Assembly: GCA_016699305.1 (NCBI GenBank) | Contig: CP064970.1 | Coordinates: forward strand, 1,240,001 to 1,304,000 | Source: Alphaproteobacteria bacterium | Lineage (GTDB): Bacteria > Pseudomonadota > Alphaproteobacteria > GCA-016699305 | Direction of reading: 5' to 3' | DNA: 64,000 nucleotides | Notes under the pieces: model-generated | What the model was told of the DNA's origin: nothing | What the model saw: only the letters and a program-made list of their open reading frames with translations | Database searches by the model: none | Shown here: positions 26,339 through 34,481 of the stretch, piece by piece | Numbering within the stretch: position 1 is the first letter of the stretch | Layout: each line of letters starts with the position of its first letter | Program-made: the position numbers and the translations under genes

Positions 26339-26824
26339 TCATTCGATGCGATAGACCGTCTCGCCCGAGGCCATGCGGGTACGCATCACCCGCAGCCCCA
26401 TCTTCTTGCGCGCCACGCGCGAGATCATGGCACGGGCGGTGTGGGCCTGCCAGCCCGTGGCGGTCCTCATCTCGTCCAACGTGGCACCTTCGGGACGGCG
26501 CATCATATCCAATAAGCGGGCCTGCTTGCCGCTTGGACCCGGGAGCGGGTTTATCTTGGCCCGCCCCGCATCGCTTGAGGACTCTGCCGAGGCGGCCCGC
26601 ATCGCCGTCTCGGTCAGCACGAACACGCCGTGATACGAGCCTTCAGGACATATCCGGTCGCGCGGCGCGATCAAGCCTTGATCGATCAGGGGCTTGAGCA
26701 CCCGGTTTGCGGCACCGCCCTTGACCTGAGCGGGCAGCTCGATGACGCGATCCGGTCGCCGTGCGGCCGCGTCCAGCAAACGGCGTTGCAGCTCGGTCAG
26801 AGGACGAAAGCGAGTTTGAGGCAT
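26339..26824 (-). CDS. DUF3489 domain protein
   Basis: A 161-aa protein with a C-terminal DUF3489 domain: GATLDEMRTATGWQAHTARA, then KKMGLRVMRTRMASGETVYR. Proteins with this winged-helix-like domain are common near phage recombinase modules in Alphaproteobacteria; the role is unknown. The N-terminal half looks like a second helix-turn-helix. Start chosen at MPQTRFRPL. It lies just before the terminase genes. Confidence 0.78.
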   Translation of the reverse strand: MPQTRFRPLTELQRRLLDAAARRPDRVIELPAQVKGGAANRVLKPLIDQGLIAPRDRICPEGSYHGVFVLTETAMRAASAESSSDAGRAKINPLPGPSGKQARLLDMMRRPEGATLDEMRTATGWQAHTARAMISRVARKKMGLRVMRTRMASGETVYRIE

Positions 26825-27004
26825 AGGTGTTCTCCCTTGGGTTTCCGGGACGCGCCGGATAGGGGCCTCCCTACCACCCCAAGCCCCGCTCGGAATCATC
26901 CCGGCGGAGCGAACCACGACATCGTCGCTTCAAGGGCGGCGCATCCGCCCTCTGACGCCTTCCATGAAGGCTCTGTTCACGCCGGATATCAAGTCAATCC
27001 GGCA

Positions 27005-27312
27005 TCATGACGGCACTTTATTAGACTTGACTTCAGGGGTCGCGTTTTGCGCCTTCTTGCCCGTAAAATCCTCCCAACGCTTGACAATCACATCGCAGTA
27101 TTTGGGATCAAGCTCGATCAGCCTCGCCTGCCGCCCCAGTTTCTCACACGCGATCAGCGTGGTGCCCGAGCCGCCGAAGCAATCCAGCACGATGTCGCGG
27201 CTCTTGCTGCTGTTGCCAATCGCGCGTTCCACCAGCTCCACGGGCTTCATGGTCGGGTGCAGATCGTTGACGCGCTGCTTGTTCACGAACCACACATCGC
27301 CCTGGTCGCGCG
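27005..27312 (-). pseudogene. 3'-end duplicate of the ParB-methyltransferase gene
   Basis: Encodes the last 95 or so residues of a beta-class DNA methyltransferase, including the DCFGGSGTTLIACEKLGRQA SAM-binding motif, without the DPPY motif or ParB domain. Positions 27050-27312 match 28301-28563 at constant offset 1251 with about 29 differences (about 89%). Upstream of 27312 the sequence is unrelated. The cargo hydrolase lies between it and the full-length gene. It seems to descend from a diverged homologue rather than a recent copy. Confidence 0.85.
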
Positions 27313-27427
27313 GTCGACCAATTTGCCTTTGATCTTTTGCAGTTTGACGCAGCGTCCTTGCTCCTTCAGAACTTCATTCGCCATGCAGGCTTGAACAAAA
27401 ATAGTGCCGCCGCGTGTTAGGGAATTA
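27313..27427 (-). pseudogene. unrecognised gene fragment at the insertion junction
   Basis: On the minus strand this 115-bp stretch reads as one open frame, including GGTIFVQACMANEVLKEQG, that runs into the methyltransferase copy out of frame. It looks like coding sequence cut at both ends. The parent family is not recognised. Confidence 0.35.
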
Positions 27428-28183
27428 TCAAAACCTTTCGAACCAATTGAAAGTTTCCTGCAACATTGATTCTAGCGAGTTTCCTTTCGTAAAGTTGTGA
27501 TCTGAATTCGGAATGACGGCTCTGCAATTGTCTTTATGCCCAGCGCTATGCCAGGATTTACCGTCTATTTTATAAACTTCAAATTCCTCGCCCTCCGAAG
27601 CGCTTATGACTTTTACCGGACAGCCGATGCTTTCTGAAAGCGCGAGGCATTCATCTGTTTTGTAGCGGGTTCGGCCTTCTTTGGCCATTTCGAGACCCGC
27701 TACAACTTCATTTCCCCCAAAATTCAAAACACAGAAATCGTCATAGTCCTGACACTCCATGATCTTCCATAGCTCAGGAAGATTAAATGACGGATCCCAC
27801 AAGGCAATGGCCGCGATGTTCTGCGGCTGCGCAACCATGATAGTCGGGCCACCATAGCTATGACCGGATAAATAGACCTTTTTATAGGAACGGCAGTGTT
27901 CTTTCAAAACGGACAGCAAGTAATGCGCGTGCGTTTGAAGCGTGCAGTCGCGCAATTTATGTTCTTGGCTTTGCAGGTTAAACCGGACGACGTCATATCC
28001 GCGCTCGACGAAGAAGCGGGTCGTTGCTTCGTGAAGATGCTCATTCATGGTGCCGCAGTAGCCATGCACAATGACGAAACACCTGTTGAGAGAATTCTTT
28101 TCTGCGAAGTCCGTTCTGCCATCAATTTCATACCCTTTTGCAGAAGTAAAACTCCATTCCTCAAATTTTCTCATCTCGTTCAT
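27428..28183 (-). CDS. alpha/beta hydrolase (cargo)
   Basis: A 251-aa hydrolase. The oxyanion region is VIVHGYCGTMNEH, the nucleophile elbow is SGHSYGG (GxSxG), and the late His lies in IPNSDHNF; the acid is probably in the preceding strand. Substrate unknown. AAAGG precedes the ATG. Composition is AT-richer than the phage genes, and it is flanked by the full methyltransferase gene and a copy of that gene's 3' end, so it is a recombination-acquired cargo gene. Confidence 0.82.
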   Translation of the reverse strand: MNEMRKFEEWSFTSAKGYEIDGRTDFAEKNSLNRCFVIVHGYCGTMNEHLHEATTRFFVERGYDVVRFNLQSQEHKLRDCTLQTHAHYLLSVLKEHCRSYKKVYLSGHSYGGPTIMVAQPQNIAAIALWDPSFNLPELWKIMECQDYDDFCVLNFGGNEVVAGLEMAKEGRTRYKTDECLALSESIGCPVKVISASEGEEFEVYKIDGKSWHSAGHKDNCRAVIPNSDHNFTKGNSLESMLQETFNWFERF

Positions 28184-28261
28184 CCTTTAGCGTCAACGAA
28201 CCGTGCCTAAGCCGTGCACTTACGCTAATATGCTGCCAACCAATTGTAAAGGAAGTGCAAT

Positions 28262-29506
28262 CTACGTCCTCTCATCTCGTGAAGAAGCCGAAGCCAGTTC
28301 CGCCTTCTTGCCGGTGAACTCTTCCCATCTTCGGACGATCACATCGCAGTATTTGGGATCAAGCTCGATCAGCCGCGCTTGCCGCCCAGCTTTCTCGCAA
28401 GCGATCAGCGTGGTGCCGGAGCCGCCGAAGCCATCCAGCACGATGTCGCGGCTCTTGCTGCTGTTGTGGATGGCGCGTTCCACCAGCTCGACCGGCTTCA
28501 TAGTCGGGTGCAAATCGTTGACGCGCGGCTTGTTCATGAACCACACATCGCCCTGGTCGCGCGCGCCGCACCAGAAGTGATCCGTGCCTTGCTTCCAGCC
28601 ATACAGGATCGGCTCGTATTGACGCTGATAATCGGCGCGGCCCAGGGTGAAGGTGTTCTTCGCCCAGATGACGAAAGTCGACCATTTGCCGCCCGCCGCG
28701 ACGAACGCCTTTTGCAGCGTGTGCAACTCGCTCGAGGACATGCAGACATAGACCGCGCCCTTGCAGACCGTCAGCATATTCACACAGGCATCGTACAAAA
28801 ACGCTTCAAAGCCTTCGCCGAGATTGTCGTTCAGGATGGCGCGATTATTCCCGCGCAGCTTGTCCTTGGCCGTGTTGGCATAATTCACGTTGTAGGGCGG
28901 GTCGGTGAACACCATGTCGGCCAGCGCGCCGTCGAGAACCTTTTCGACATTCGCCAGCACGGTGCTGTCGCCGCACAGCAGTCGATGATTGCCGAGAACA
29001 TAAACATCGCCCGGCTTGGTGACGGGATTCTCCGGCGCTTCCGGCACCGCGTCCTCGTCCATGTTGCCAGATCCAGACTCGGGGTCGGCCAGCAAATCCG
29101 CCAATTCCTCGTCGGAAAAGCCGATAACGGGCAGATCGAAACTCTCTTTCTCCAGAGCGGCAAGCTCGGCACGCAACAAATCCTCGTCCCAGCCCGCATT
29201 GAGTGCCAGCTTATTGTCGGCGATGACATAGGCGCGTTTTTGCGTCTCGGTCAGATGATCCAGCACGACCACGGGGACTTGCGCAAGGCCGAGTTGCTTC
29301 GCCGCCTGCAGGCGACCATGGCCCGCGATGATGCCGGCATCCGTATCCACGAGGATCGGATTGAGGAACCCGAACTCCACGATGCTGGCCGCGATCTGGC
29401 TCACCTGTTCTGGCGAATGGGTGCGCGGGTTCCTGTCATAGGGGATAAGCTTTTCCACGGGCCAAACCTCGATGCGGTCAGCCATGCGTGTGTTCAAATC
29501 AGACAT
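28262..29506 (-). CDS. ParB/Srx-fused DNA methyltransferase (beta class)
   Basis: A 414-aa two-domain protein. Residues about 10-125 form a ParB/sulfiredoxin-like domain (NPRTHSPEQVSQIAASIVEF and AGHGRLQAAKQLGLAQVPVV). The catalytic motif TDPPYNVNY is at 201-209 and the SAM motif FGGSGTT at 360-366; this order (IV before I) is the beta class of N6-adenine/N4-cytosine methyltransferases. No restriction partner is present, so it is likely an orphan phage methylase. Starts at 29506 or 29485 are both possible. Its 3' end is duplicated at 27005-27312. Confidence 0.92.
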   Translation of the reverse strand: MSDLNTRMADRIEVWPVEKLIPYDRNPRTHSPEQVSQIAASIVEFGFLNPILVDTDAGIIAGHGRLQAAKQLGLAQVPVVVLDHLTETQKRAYVIADNKLALNAGWDEDLLRAELAALEKESFDLPVIGFSDEELADLLADPESGSGNMDEDAVPEAPENPVTKPGDVYVLGNHRLLCGDSTVLANVEKVLDGALADMVFTDPPYNVNYANTAKDKLRGNNRAILNDNLGEGFEAFLYDACVNMLTVCKGAVYVCMSSSELHTLQKAFVAAGGKWSTFVIWAKNTFTLGRADYQRQYEPILYGWKQGTDHFWCGARDQGDVWFMNKPRVNDLHPTMKPVELVERAIHNSSKSRDIVLDGFGGSGTTLIACEKAGRQARLIELDPKYCDVIVRRWEEFTGKKAELASASSRDERT

Positions 29507-29545
29507 GCGGTCGCATCCGGCGGCAGATACAGCCAAACCATCCAA

Positions 29546-29946
29546 TCAGAAACTCCCGTCTCGTAGGGAAGCGTGGCCATGTAACCGGATGGGCCGGTTA
29601 CATGGGGCGGTTACAGGGCGCGGTTACATGGAAGAAAACCGCAAAACGCATGGGAAACACGCGGCTTTGGGCGCGATGCGGGGCGCATGTAACCGCCCGG
29701 CCTGTAACCCGTTTTTATCGCCTGACGCTAGCAAACTCGCGCGCTGGGCCCGCCCATATAGGTTTTCCGCCAGGAAGGACCCAAGATTTCAAATACCTAG
29801 CAGCACGAGCGAAGCTTTCTCACATTCACTCACACCATCTCACATAGGCAGAGGACCGGAACGCGCCCATCTCTTGCGAGCATGACGGGATTTTGCCTCA
29901 AATCGGCGTCTTTTGTCTGCATCAAAAATGTCTGCCAGACACTTTT
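29546..29946. promoter_or_regulatory. intergenic region with six GGTTACA/TGTAACC boxes
   Basis: A 400-bp gap upstream of the methyltransferase gene. TGTAACC or its complement occurs at 29580-29586, 29596-29602, 29609-29615, 29622-29628, 29688-29694 and 29703-29709, with both orientations mixed and several extended to CATGTAACCG/CGGTTACATG. This is the pattern of operator sites or iterons for one DNA-binding protein. The rest of the gap (29711-29946) shows no clear gene. Confidence 0.6.
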
Positions 29947-30402
29947 CTATCCAGCCCGCACAAACACGCCGTCGCGTTCCAAGGCGATGAAGCGACGCCG
30001 CGCCCAATTTTTTGGGACGGGCTTGTTGTTCAATCGCCAAGCGATGACGCATAGGCCGTACAACCAACGCTCATGGACGGCGGCGCGGGCAAGCCCGACA
30101 GTGCCACAGATGCGCTTCCAGCGTTCGCCCTGGGCGCGCAGCCAGATGATCTTGGCGTCGATCGGATCAAGCCCGATCGTCCAGCCGAGAGTCTGCTCCA
30201 TGCGGCTGATGGCGGCGGCGGACGGATACGGACGCTTGAAGCGCGGCGCCTCTTGCCCCACCAGATCGCCGAAATCGTGAACGATGCTGGGCCAGACGTT
30301 GAAATACCCCCGCACCGCGACAGGCGGCATGCCCTTGAGGATGTCGGCGGCCTCGGCCAGGCGTTCTTCCACCAGTAACGGCGTCCAACCTGTGTCAGTC
30401 AT
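29947..30402 (-). CDS. DUF6362-like phage protein
   Basis: A 151-aa protein with the conserved stretch EERLAEAADILKGMPP and a C-terminal helix-turn-helix-like region (ERWKRICGTVGLARAAVHER). The family is common in alphaproteobacterial prophages; function unknown, probably DNA binding. Start MTDTGWTPL at 30402 overlaps the preceding small gene by 8 bp. Confidence 0.72.
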   Translation of the reverse strand: MTDTGWTPLLVEERLAEAADILKGMPPVAVRGYFNVWPSIVHDFGDLVGQEAPRFKRPYPSAAAISRMEQTLGWTIGLDPIDAKIIWLRAQGERWKRICGTVGLARAAVHERWLYGLCVIAWRLNNKPVPKNWARRRFIALERDGVFVRAG

Positions 30403-30601
30403 GGTGCTCTCCTTGGGGCTGCCGCTTGCCGTAAAGTTTTTCGCCAAGCTGGCGGATCAGTTCCCGTTCGGGCCATGACAGACGCTGGTCATCCGCCTTG
30501 ACGACGAGGATGCCTTCGCTGTTCCAGCCCATTCGTTTGACGTCTTCCGGATCGGAGCGTTCCCCTCCAAACCCGCGCGGTGTCCATTTCATGCCCTTCA
30601 T
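30395..30601 (-). CDS. small hypothetical phage protein
   Basis: A 68-aa protein (MKGMKWTPRGFGGERSDP...). It overlaps the RuvC-like gene stop (ATGA) and the next start, so it is translationally embedded in the operon. The PRGFGG and SWPERELIRQLGEKLYG parts resemble small proteins next to phage resolvases. Function unknown. Confidence 0.6.
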   Translation of the reverse strand: MKGMKWTPRGFGGERSDPEDVKRMGWNSEGILVVKADDQRLSWPERELIRQLGEKLYGKRQPQGEHHD

Positions 30602-31071
30602 GCCGCACCGCCTTGTTGCCGTATGGCCCAGTAGAGCAAGGCCAGGGCATCGGCCTCGTTGTCGTCTTCGGGCGCGTGGCCGCGCGCCTTGATCGCGGCG
30701 ATTACGGCGTCCTTGTCGGCGTTGCCTCTGCCCGCGATGAAGCGTTTGATCGTGCCGACCGGAACGCCCTCATAGGGGATGGCGTGGTGTTCGCACCATG
30801 CGGTCAGGTGCGCGAGAAACCCGCCATAGGCATGGGCGGCGTCCACGCCGACATGGCGACGCACCTCTTCAAAATACACGGCGTCAATCTGGCCGGAGAC
30901 GCTCTTGGTTTCCGTGAGCCAATGCTTGAAGCGCAAATAGCGCATCCCCCCGCCCTCGAACCGGCGCGGCTTGAAATGTGCCGTCCCGCTGATGATCGAG
31001 CCGTATTCGTTTCGGAGCGCCCAGCCGGTCGCGGTGCCAAGGTCGAGGCAAAGGAGTGTCGGTGTGGTCAT
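30598..31071 (-). CDS. RuvC-like Holliday junction resolvase
   Basis: A 157-aa RNase H-fold endonuclease. It has the first-strand Asp in LCLDLGTATGWAL, the Glu in VYFEEVRRHVG and the C-terminal acidic pair in EDDNEADALALLYW, as in phage RuvC-type resolvases. It would resolve branched replication or recombination intermediates before packaging. Start at 31071 has GGAGG 7 nt upstream. Confidence 0.85.
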   Translation of the reverse strand: MTTPTLLCLDLGTATGWALRNEYGSIISGTAHFKPRRFEGGGMRYLRFKHWLTETKSVSGQIDAVYFEEVRRHVGVDAAHAYGGFLAHLTAWCEHHAIPYEGVPVGTIKRFIAGRGNADKDAVIAAIKARGHAPEDDNEADALALLYWAIRQQGGAA

Positions 31072-31199
31072 GGGCATCCTCCGGTCAGGGTGAAAGCGAA
31101 ACCCTTTCGACCGAGGATGAGAGAGCCAACCAAAAGGTGGCTCTCTCTCCCGTAGGGAGAGAGAGGGTTTTCCGTGAATCTGGGAATTGGAGTAAGAGC

Positions 31200-31352
31200 T
31201 TGAAAAAGCTGGATGTTTGTCCAGATTTTCAGAATGCCATCCAGAATGCGCGTCATTCTGGAATTGCGATGCAAGCCCATGAGAACAAAGGTGTATTCCA
31301 GATTTCCAGAATGCAGGGCGTTCCAGAATTCTGTCATTCTGGCCAGAATGAC
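31200..31352. promoter_or_regulatory. cluster of CCAGAATG/CATTCTGG boxes
   Basis: Within about 150 bp, CCAGAATG or CATTCTGG occurs at 31241-31248, 31254-31261, 31306-31313, 31335-31342 and 31343-31350, with further near matches at 31221-31236 and 31323-31331. Inverted pairs are separated by short spacers. A long open frame crosses it, but it is low-complexity and not protein-like. It lies directly downstream of the primase-helicase gene, the position of an iteron-type phage origin; an operator cluster is the alternative. Confidence 0.6.
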
Positions 31353-31375
31353 AGAGATGTTTTTGACGAAAATCA

Positions 31376-33532
31376 TCACCCGATGTCCTCCGGATAGACC
31401 CAGACGGAGGGATTTTCGACGGGCAAGATCGCCCCGTTTCCAGACTGCTTGGAATGTGTCGGCAAGAGCGATTTCATGGCGGGAGAAATCTCGCCCGTCG
31501 CCTGATCGACGACTTCCTCTCCGGTGGGGACTTCCATGCCTTCGACGCACATCACGCCGTATTTGCTCTTGACCGTTCCTTCCTTGTTGAACTTGATGTA
31601 GCCCTTGGTGGCCAGAACATCGATGCGATCGCGGATGGAGTGATTGCCGCCGAGACCGCCTTTGTTCTCGAAGGCTTGGCAGAACTGCGTTGGGGTATAG
31701 AGATTGCCCTTGCGGCCTTCGTCAAACAGCAATTGCAGGATGACGTCATGACGGCGGCGACGCTCGTTATCGAGCCGCTCGCCGTAATCCTTATTCACCA
31801 GACGCGCGGAATACTGTTCCATCTCGCGCCAACGACCGTCGATCTTATCGACCCATTTGGAAGGGACGCCTTCGCCGTTGCGCAACTCATAAATCAGCTG
31901 CCGAAGGCTCTGCTGCTCGTCGGAACGGAACAGAATGATGCCGGTGGTGTAAAAGCTGCGCAGGCTTCCAGCACCGCTCAAAGCCTGAAAAGGATCGTCC
32001 TCCAGCATCTTCTTGGTGATCTTCTTCGTATGGTGGGCGAGGATGACGCCTGCATCCGGATTGACCAGAAAGCGCAGCTTCTCCACGCGATCCTGCAAGA
32101 ACGCGAGCATGGCCGTGTTGTCGTTCTCGCTGCCGTTCTCCCCGGCGTCGAACACATTGCGCAGCGGGTCGATGGCGATGACATCCAGCAGATTCGGATC
32201 GAAGAAGCGCGTGATGGCGTCGCGCACCATCTCAACGCCTTTATCGTCAAGCAGCATCCGCACCTGCGGCGTGACCACAAGATTCCGGCGGACGAGCGGC
32301 AAGAAATTGGGATCAATGCGCAGATTTCGCAACCGTTCACGCAGATAGTGGTAGCCGATCTCCGCTTGCAGATAGAAGATCTTAAGCGGCTTGGCTGGCT
32401 TCATGCCGAGAAACGGCAGTCCCGCAGCCATATGGGCCATCCAGCTTATCAGCAGATCGGTCTTGCCGACCTTGGGCGCGCCGCCGAACACCAGAAGCCC
32501 GCCCGGCGTAAGAATGCGCGGCCCGACGAGATCGTCCGGCATGGGGCTGTCGTCGTCCAGCAAATGCCCAACCGTGAAGGCCGGAAGCGCGGATGCTGGC
32601 GGAATCGTGATGCGATAGGCGGATGCCAGAAACGCTGGGACGTCCATCCCTTCAATGACGGCATCGGCCACGTCCCAGCCCTGGGGTTTGTCTTCGGGCG
32701 GGATCAGGATGGAAAGCGACGCCACGCCCAGCGTGCGTAGCTTGCCGATCACGGCATCGGCGTAACGCTTTCCGGCATCGTCGTTGTCCGGCCAGATACC
32801 GACCTGCTTGCCGATTAACGGCGACCAGTCGGTTTTATCCACGGGCGCGTTGGCCCCGTTCATGGACGTGGTGGCGCAAATGCCTTTACCGATTAGGGCT
32901 TCAGCGCATTTCTCGCCTTCGACCAGAACGACAGCAGGTGAACTCATTATGCCGGGTTGGTTATAGAGCGGGCGCGGTTCCGGGGCTTTGTGTTTGCGCG
33001 TTTTGACATTCCACGGACGAAACTCCTTTCCGTCCGGCGTGTCGTAGCGATAGACGCAGGCGATGAGATTGCCTTGGGCATCGTGGTAATCCCATTTGCC
33101 GGTGTACGGGCCAAGGTCGTCGGCTTCCTCTTGCGGTACAGTTTTCGGAACAGGACGCGCGGGCATGCCGAGCCATTCCTGCGCCGAGCACATGATCGCC
33201 GGGAATTGCGTCTGATGATCCCAGCCGTGAACAGCACCCCACAACGTAAGGATGTCGCCGCCGTCGCCCGTGGCGAAGTCGTGCCACATGCCGATCTTCG
33301 CGCCGGACAATTCCACACAAAGGCTGTCACCCTTGTTGCCTTGGACGTCGCCCACGGTGAATTTTCCGTTGCGGACTTTGCCCTGCGGCAACAGATGGAA
33401 CAGCGCCTCGCGCAAACGCCCGTGCAACCGCTCCTTCAGATCGTCCATCGTCAGCCGCTCTTCGGGCTTTGGGCGGGTCTGCCCATGCAGATCATCCGGG
33501 GCGTCGTTGAAATCCTGCCACGCCCCCGTCAT
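31376..33532 (-). CDS. TOPRIM primase / RepA-like helicase fusion
   Basis: A 718-aa replication protein. Residues 200-260 hold a TOPRIM domain (VLVEGEKCAE, then DNDDAGKRYA); residues about 340-520 are a RecA-fold ATPase with Walker A GGAPKVGKTDL at 350-360, Walker B VIAIDPLRN and the downstream VILAHHTKK. A winged-helix C-terminus follows. This is the primase-helicase layout of many phages and plasmids. Start MTGAWQDF at 33532 overlaps the nuclease stop (ATGA); the frame extends upstream only as shadow. Confidence 0.9.
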   Translation of the reverse strand: MTGAWQDFNDAPDDLHGQTRPKPEERLTMDDLKERLHGRLREALFHLLPQGKVRNGKFTVGDVQGNKGDSLCVELSGAKIGMWHDFATGDGGDILTLWGAVHGWDHQTQFPAIMCSAQEWLGMPARPVPKTVPQEEADDLGPYTGKWDYHDAQGNLIACVYRYDTPDGKEFRPWNVKTRKHKAPEPRPLYNQPGIMSSPAVVLVEGEKCAEALIGKGICATTSMNGANAPVDKTDWSPLIGKQVGIWPDNDDAGKRYADAVIGKLRTLGVASLSILIPPEDKPQGWDVADAVIEGMDVPAFLASAYRITIPPASALPAFTVGHLLDDDSPMPDDLVGPRILTPGGLLVFGGAPKVGKTDLLISWMAHMAAGLPFLGMKPAKPLKIFYLQAEIGYHYLRERLRNLRIDPNFLPLVRRNLVVTPQVRMLLDDKGVEMVRDAITRFFDPNLLDVIAIDPLRNVFDAGENGSENDNTAMLAFLQDRVEKLRFLVNPDAGVILAHHTKKITKKMLEDDPFQALSGAGSLRSFYTTGIILFRSDEQQSLRQLIYELRNGEGVPSKWVDKIDGRWREMEQYSARLVNKDYGERLDNERRRRHDVILQLLFDEGRKGNLYTPTQFCQAFENKGGLGGNHSIRDRIDVLATKGYIKFNKEGTVKSKYGVMCVEGMEVPTGEEVVDQATGEISPAMKSLLPTHSKQSGNGAILPVENPSVWVYPEDIG

Positions 33533-34293
33533 GCCGCCACCTGCCAACACCGTCCGCGATGCGGACAGAAGGTGCATTCGTAGTGGTCGTCGCTGGCGGC
33601 AATGCGCGGCAGTAATTCTCCGGCCTCGGTGGCGCGGATGACATTGACGCCGCGATCGCTGGCCTGTTGTGCTAAAGCTGCGTCGAACGGAACCAGCTCG
33701 TGATATATCTCCGCCGTGTCCTTGTTGACGGCGGTGAACAGTGCGGGGTTGGCGGAGATGCCAGGGACGCTGCCCTCCATATACGCCTGATAGGTGGCGA
33801 CCTGCACGGCATAGACGGGCTTTGACTTCTTCAGGCCGTGTTTGACGGTGTCGCGCCACGATTTGGCGTTAAGCGACTTACATTCCCAAATGGCGGGAAA
33901 GCTCATGCCGAGATCGGCTGGTGCGGCGTTGATGATGCCGTCCACATGGCCGCGAATTCTGCCGCCTGCGACGGAAAAGCCGAAAGGCTTGCCATCCGGC
34001 TTCTGTGTGAACACGGTAAATCCGGCCTGACGCAGCCAATCGAGCGCAAGCGCCTCGAACACATGGCCGATCTCGAAGATGCGTAGCGTCTGGCCAGAGA
34101 AATCCTCGTCCTTGGGCGTCTTTGTATAATCGTATTGCAATGCGCGGGCGCAGGACACGCCAAGGCGGCTTGCGCCCAGATAATCGCGCTCCGGCTGTTG
34201 GACGCGTGCCGATTGGATTGCGGCGTCGATATACGCGTTGATCGTGTCCGCGATCGTCGGGCGGTGATTAAAATCCAACATCAGAACGGACAT
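33529..34293 (-). CDS. PD-(D/E)XK nuclease, Cas4/RecB-like
   Basis: A 254-aa nuclease. The catalytic core reads GHVDGIINAA then AIWECKSLNAKSW (Asp ... Glu-x-Lys), with SRLGVSCARALQYDY near the N-terminus. A Cys-rich end (YECTFCPHRGRCW) together with an N-terminal Cys is the Fe-S pattern of Cas4/AddB-type nucleases. It probably processes DNA ends in phage recombination. AGGAAGG precedes the ATG at 34293. Confidence 0.85.
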   Translation of the reverse strand: MSVLMLDFNHRPTIADTINAYIDAAIQSARVQQPERDYLGASRLGVSCARALQYDYTKTPKDEDFSGQTLRIFEIGHVFEALALDWLRQAGFTVFTQKPDGKPFGFSVAGGRIRGHVDGIINAAPADLGMSFPAIWECKSLNAKSWRDTVKHGLKKSKPVYAVQVATYQAYMEGSVPGISANPALFTAVNKDTAEIYHELVPFDAALAQQASDRGVNVIRATEAGELLPRIAASDDHYECTFCPHRGRCWQVAA

Positions 34294-34481
34294 CCTTCCT
34301 GCGGCTTGAGGCGAAGGAGCGCGTCCTGATAGGCTGTGACGACGACTTCGATCAGCGTCAGAACCTGCGCGCGGCTGTAGGCGGACAAAGGCTTGTCCAT
34401 GCCGATCTCGGCCACGCATTCGCCCAGCAAGGGCAAGACGGCGGCAAGCGCGGCCTCTTCATGGGGAAGCTTGTCGATCAT
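34281..34481 (-). CDS. small phage protein (DUF6511-like)
   Basis: A 66-aa protein (MIDKLPHEEAALAAVLPLLG...). It is helical and acidic. It overlaps the helicase stop (ATGA) and the nuclease start by 13 bp, so it belongs to the replication operon. Family assignment is tentative. Confidence 0.6.
   Translation of the reverse strand: MIDKLPHEEAALAAVLPLLGECVAEIGMDKPLSAYSRAQVLTLIEVVVTAYQDALLRLKPQEGCPF

Noticed and set aside
31068..31550. A 160-aa open frame across the CCAGAATG cluster
   Set aside because: It overlaps the 3' end of the primase-helicase gene and runs through repeated motifs; the translation is not protein-like and has no ribosome site.
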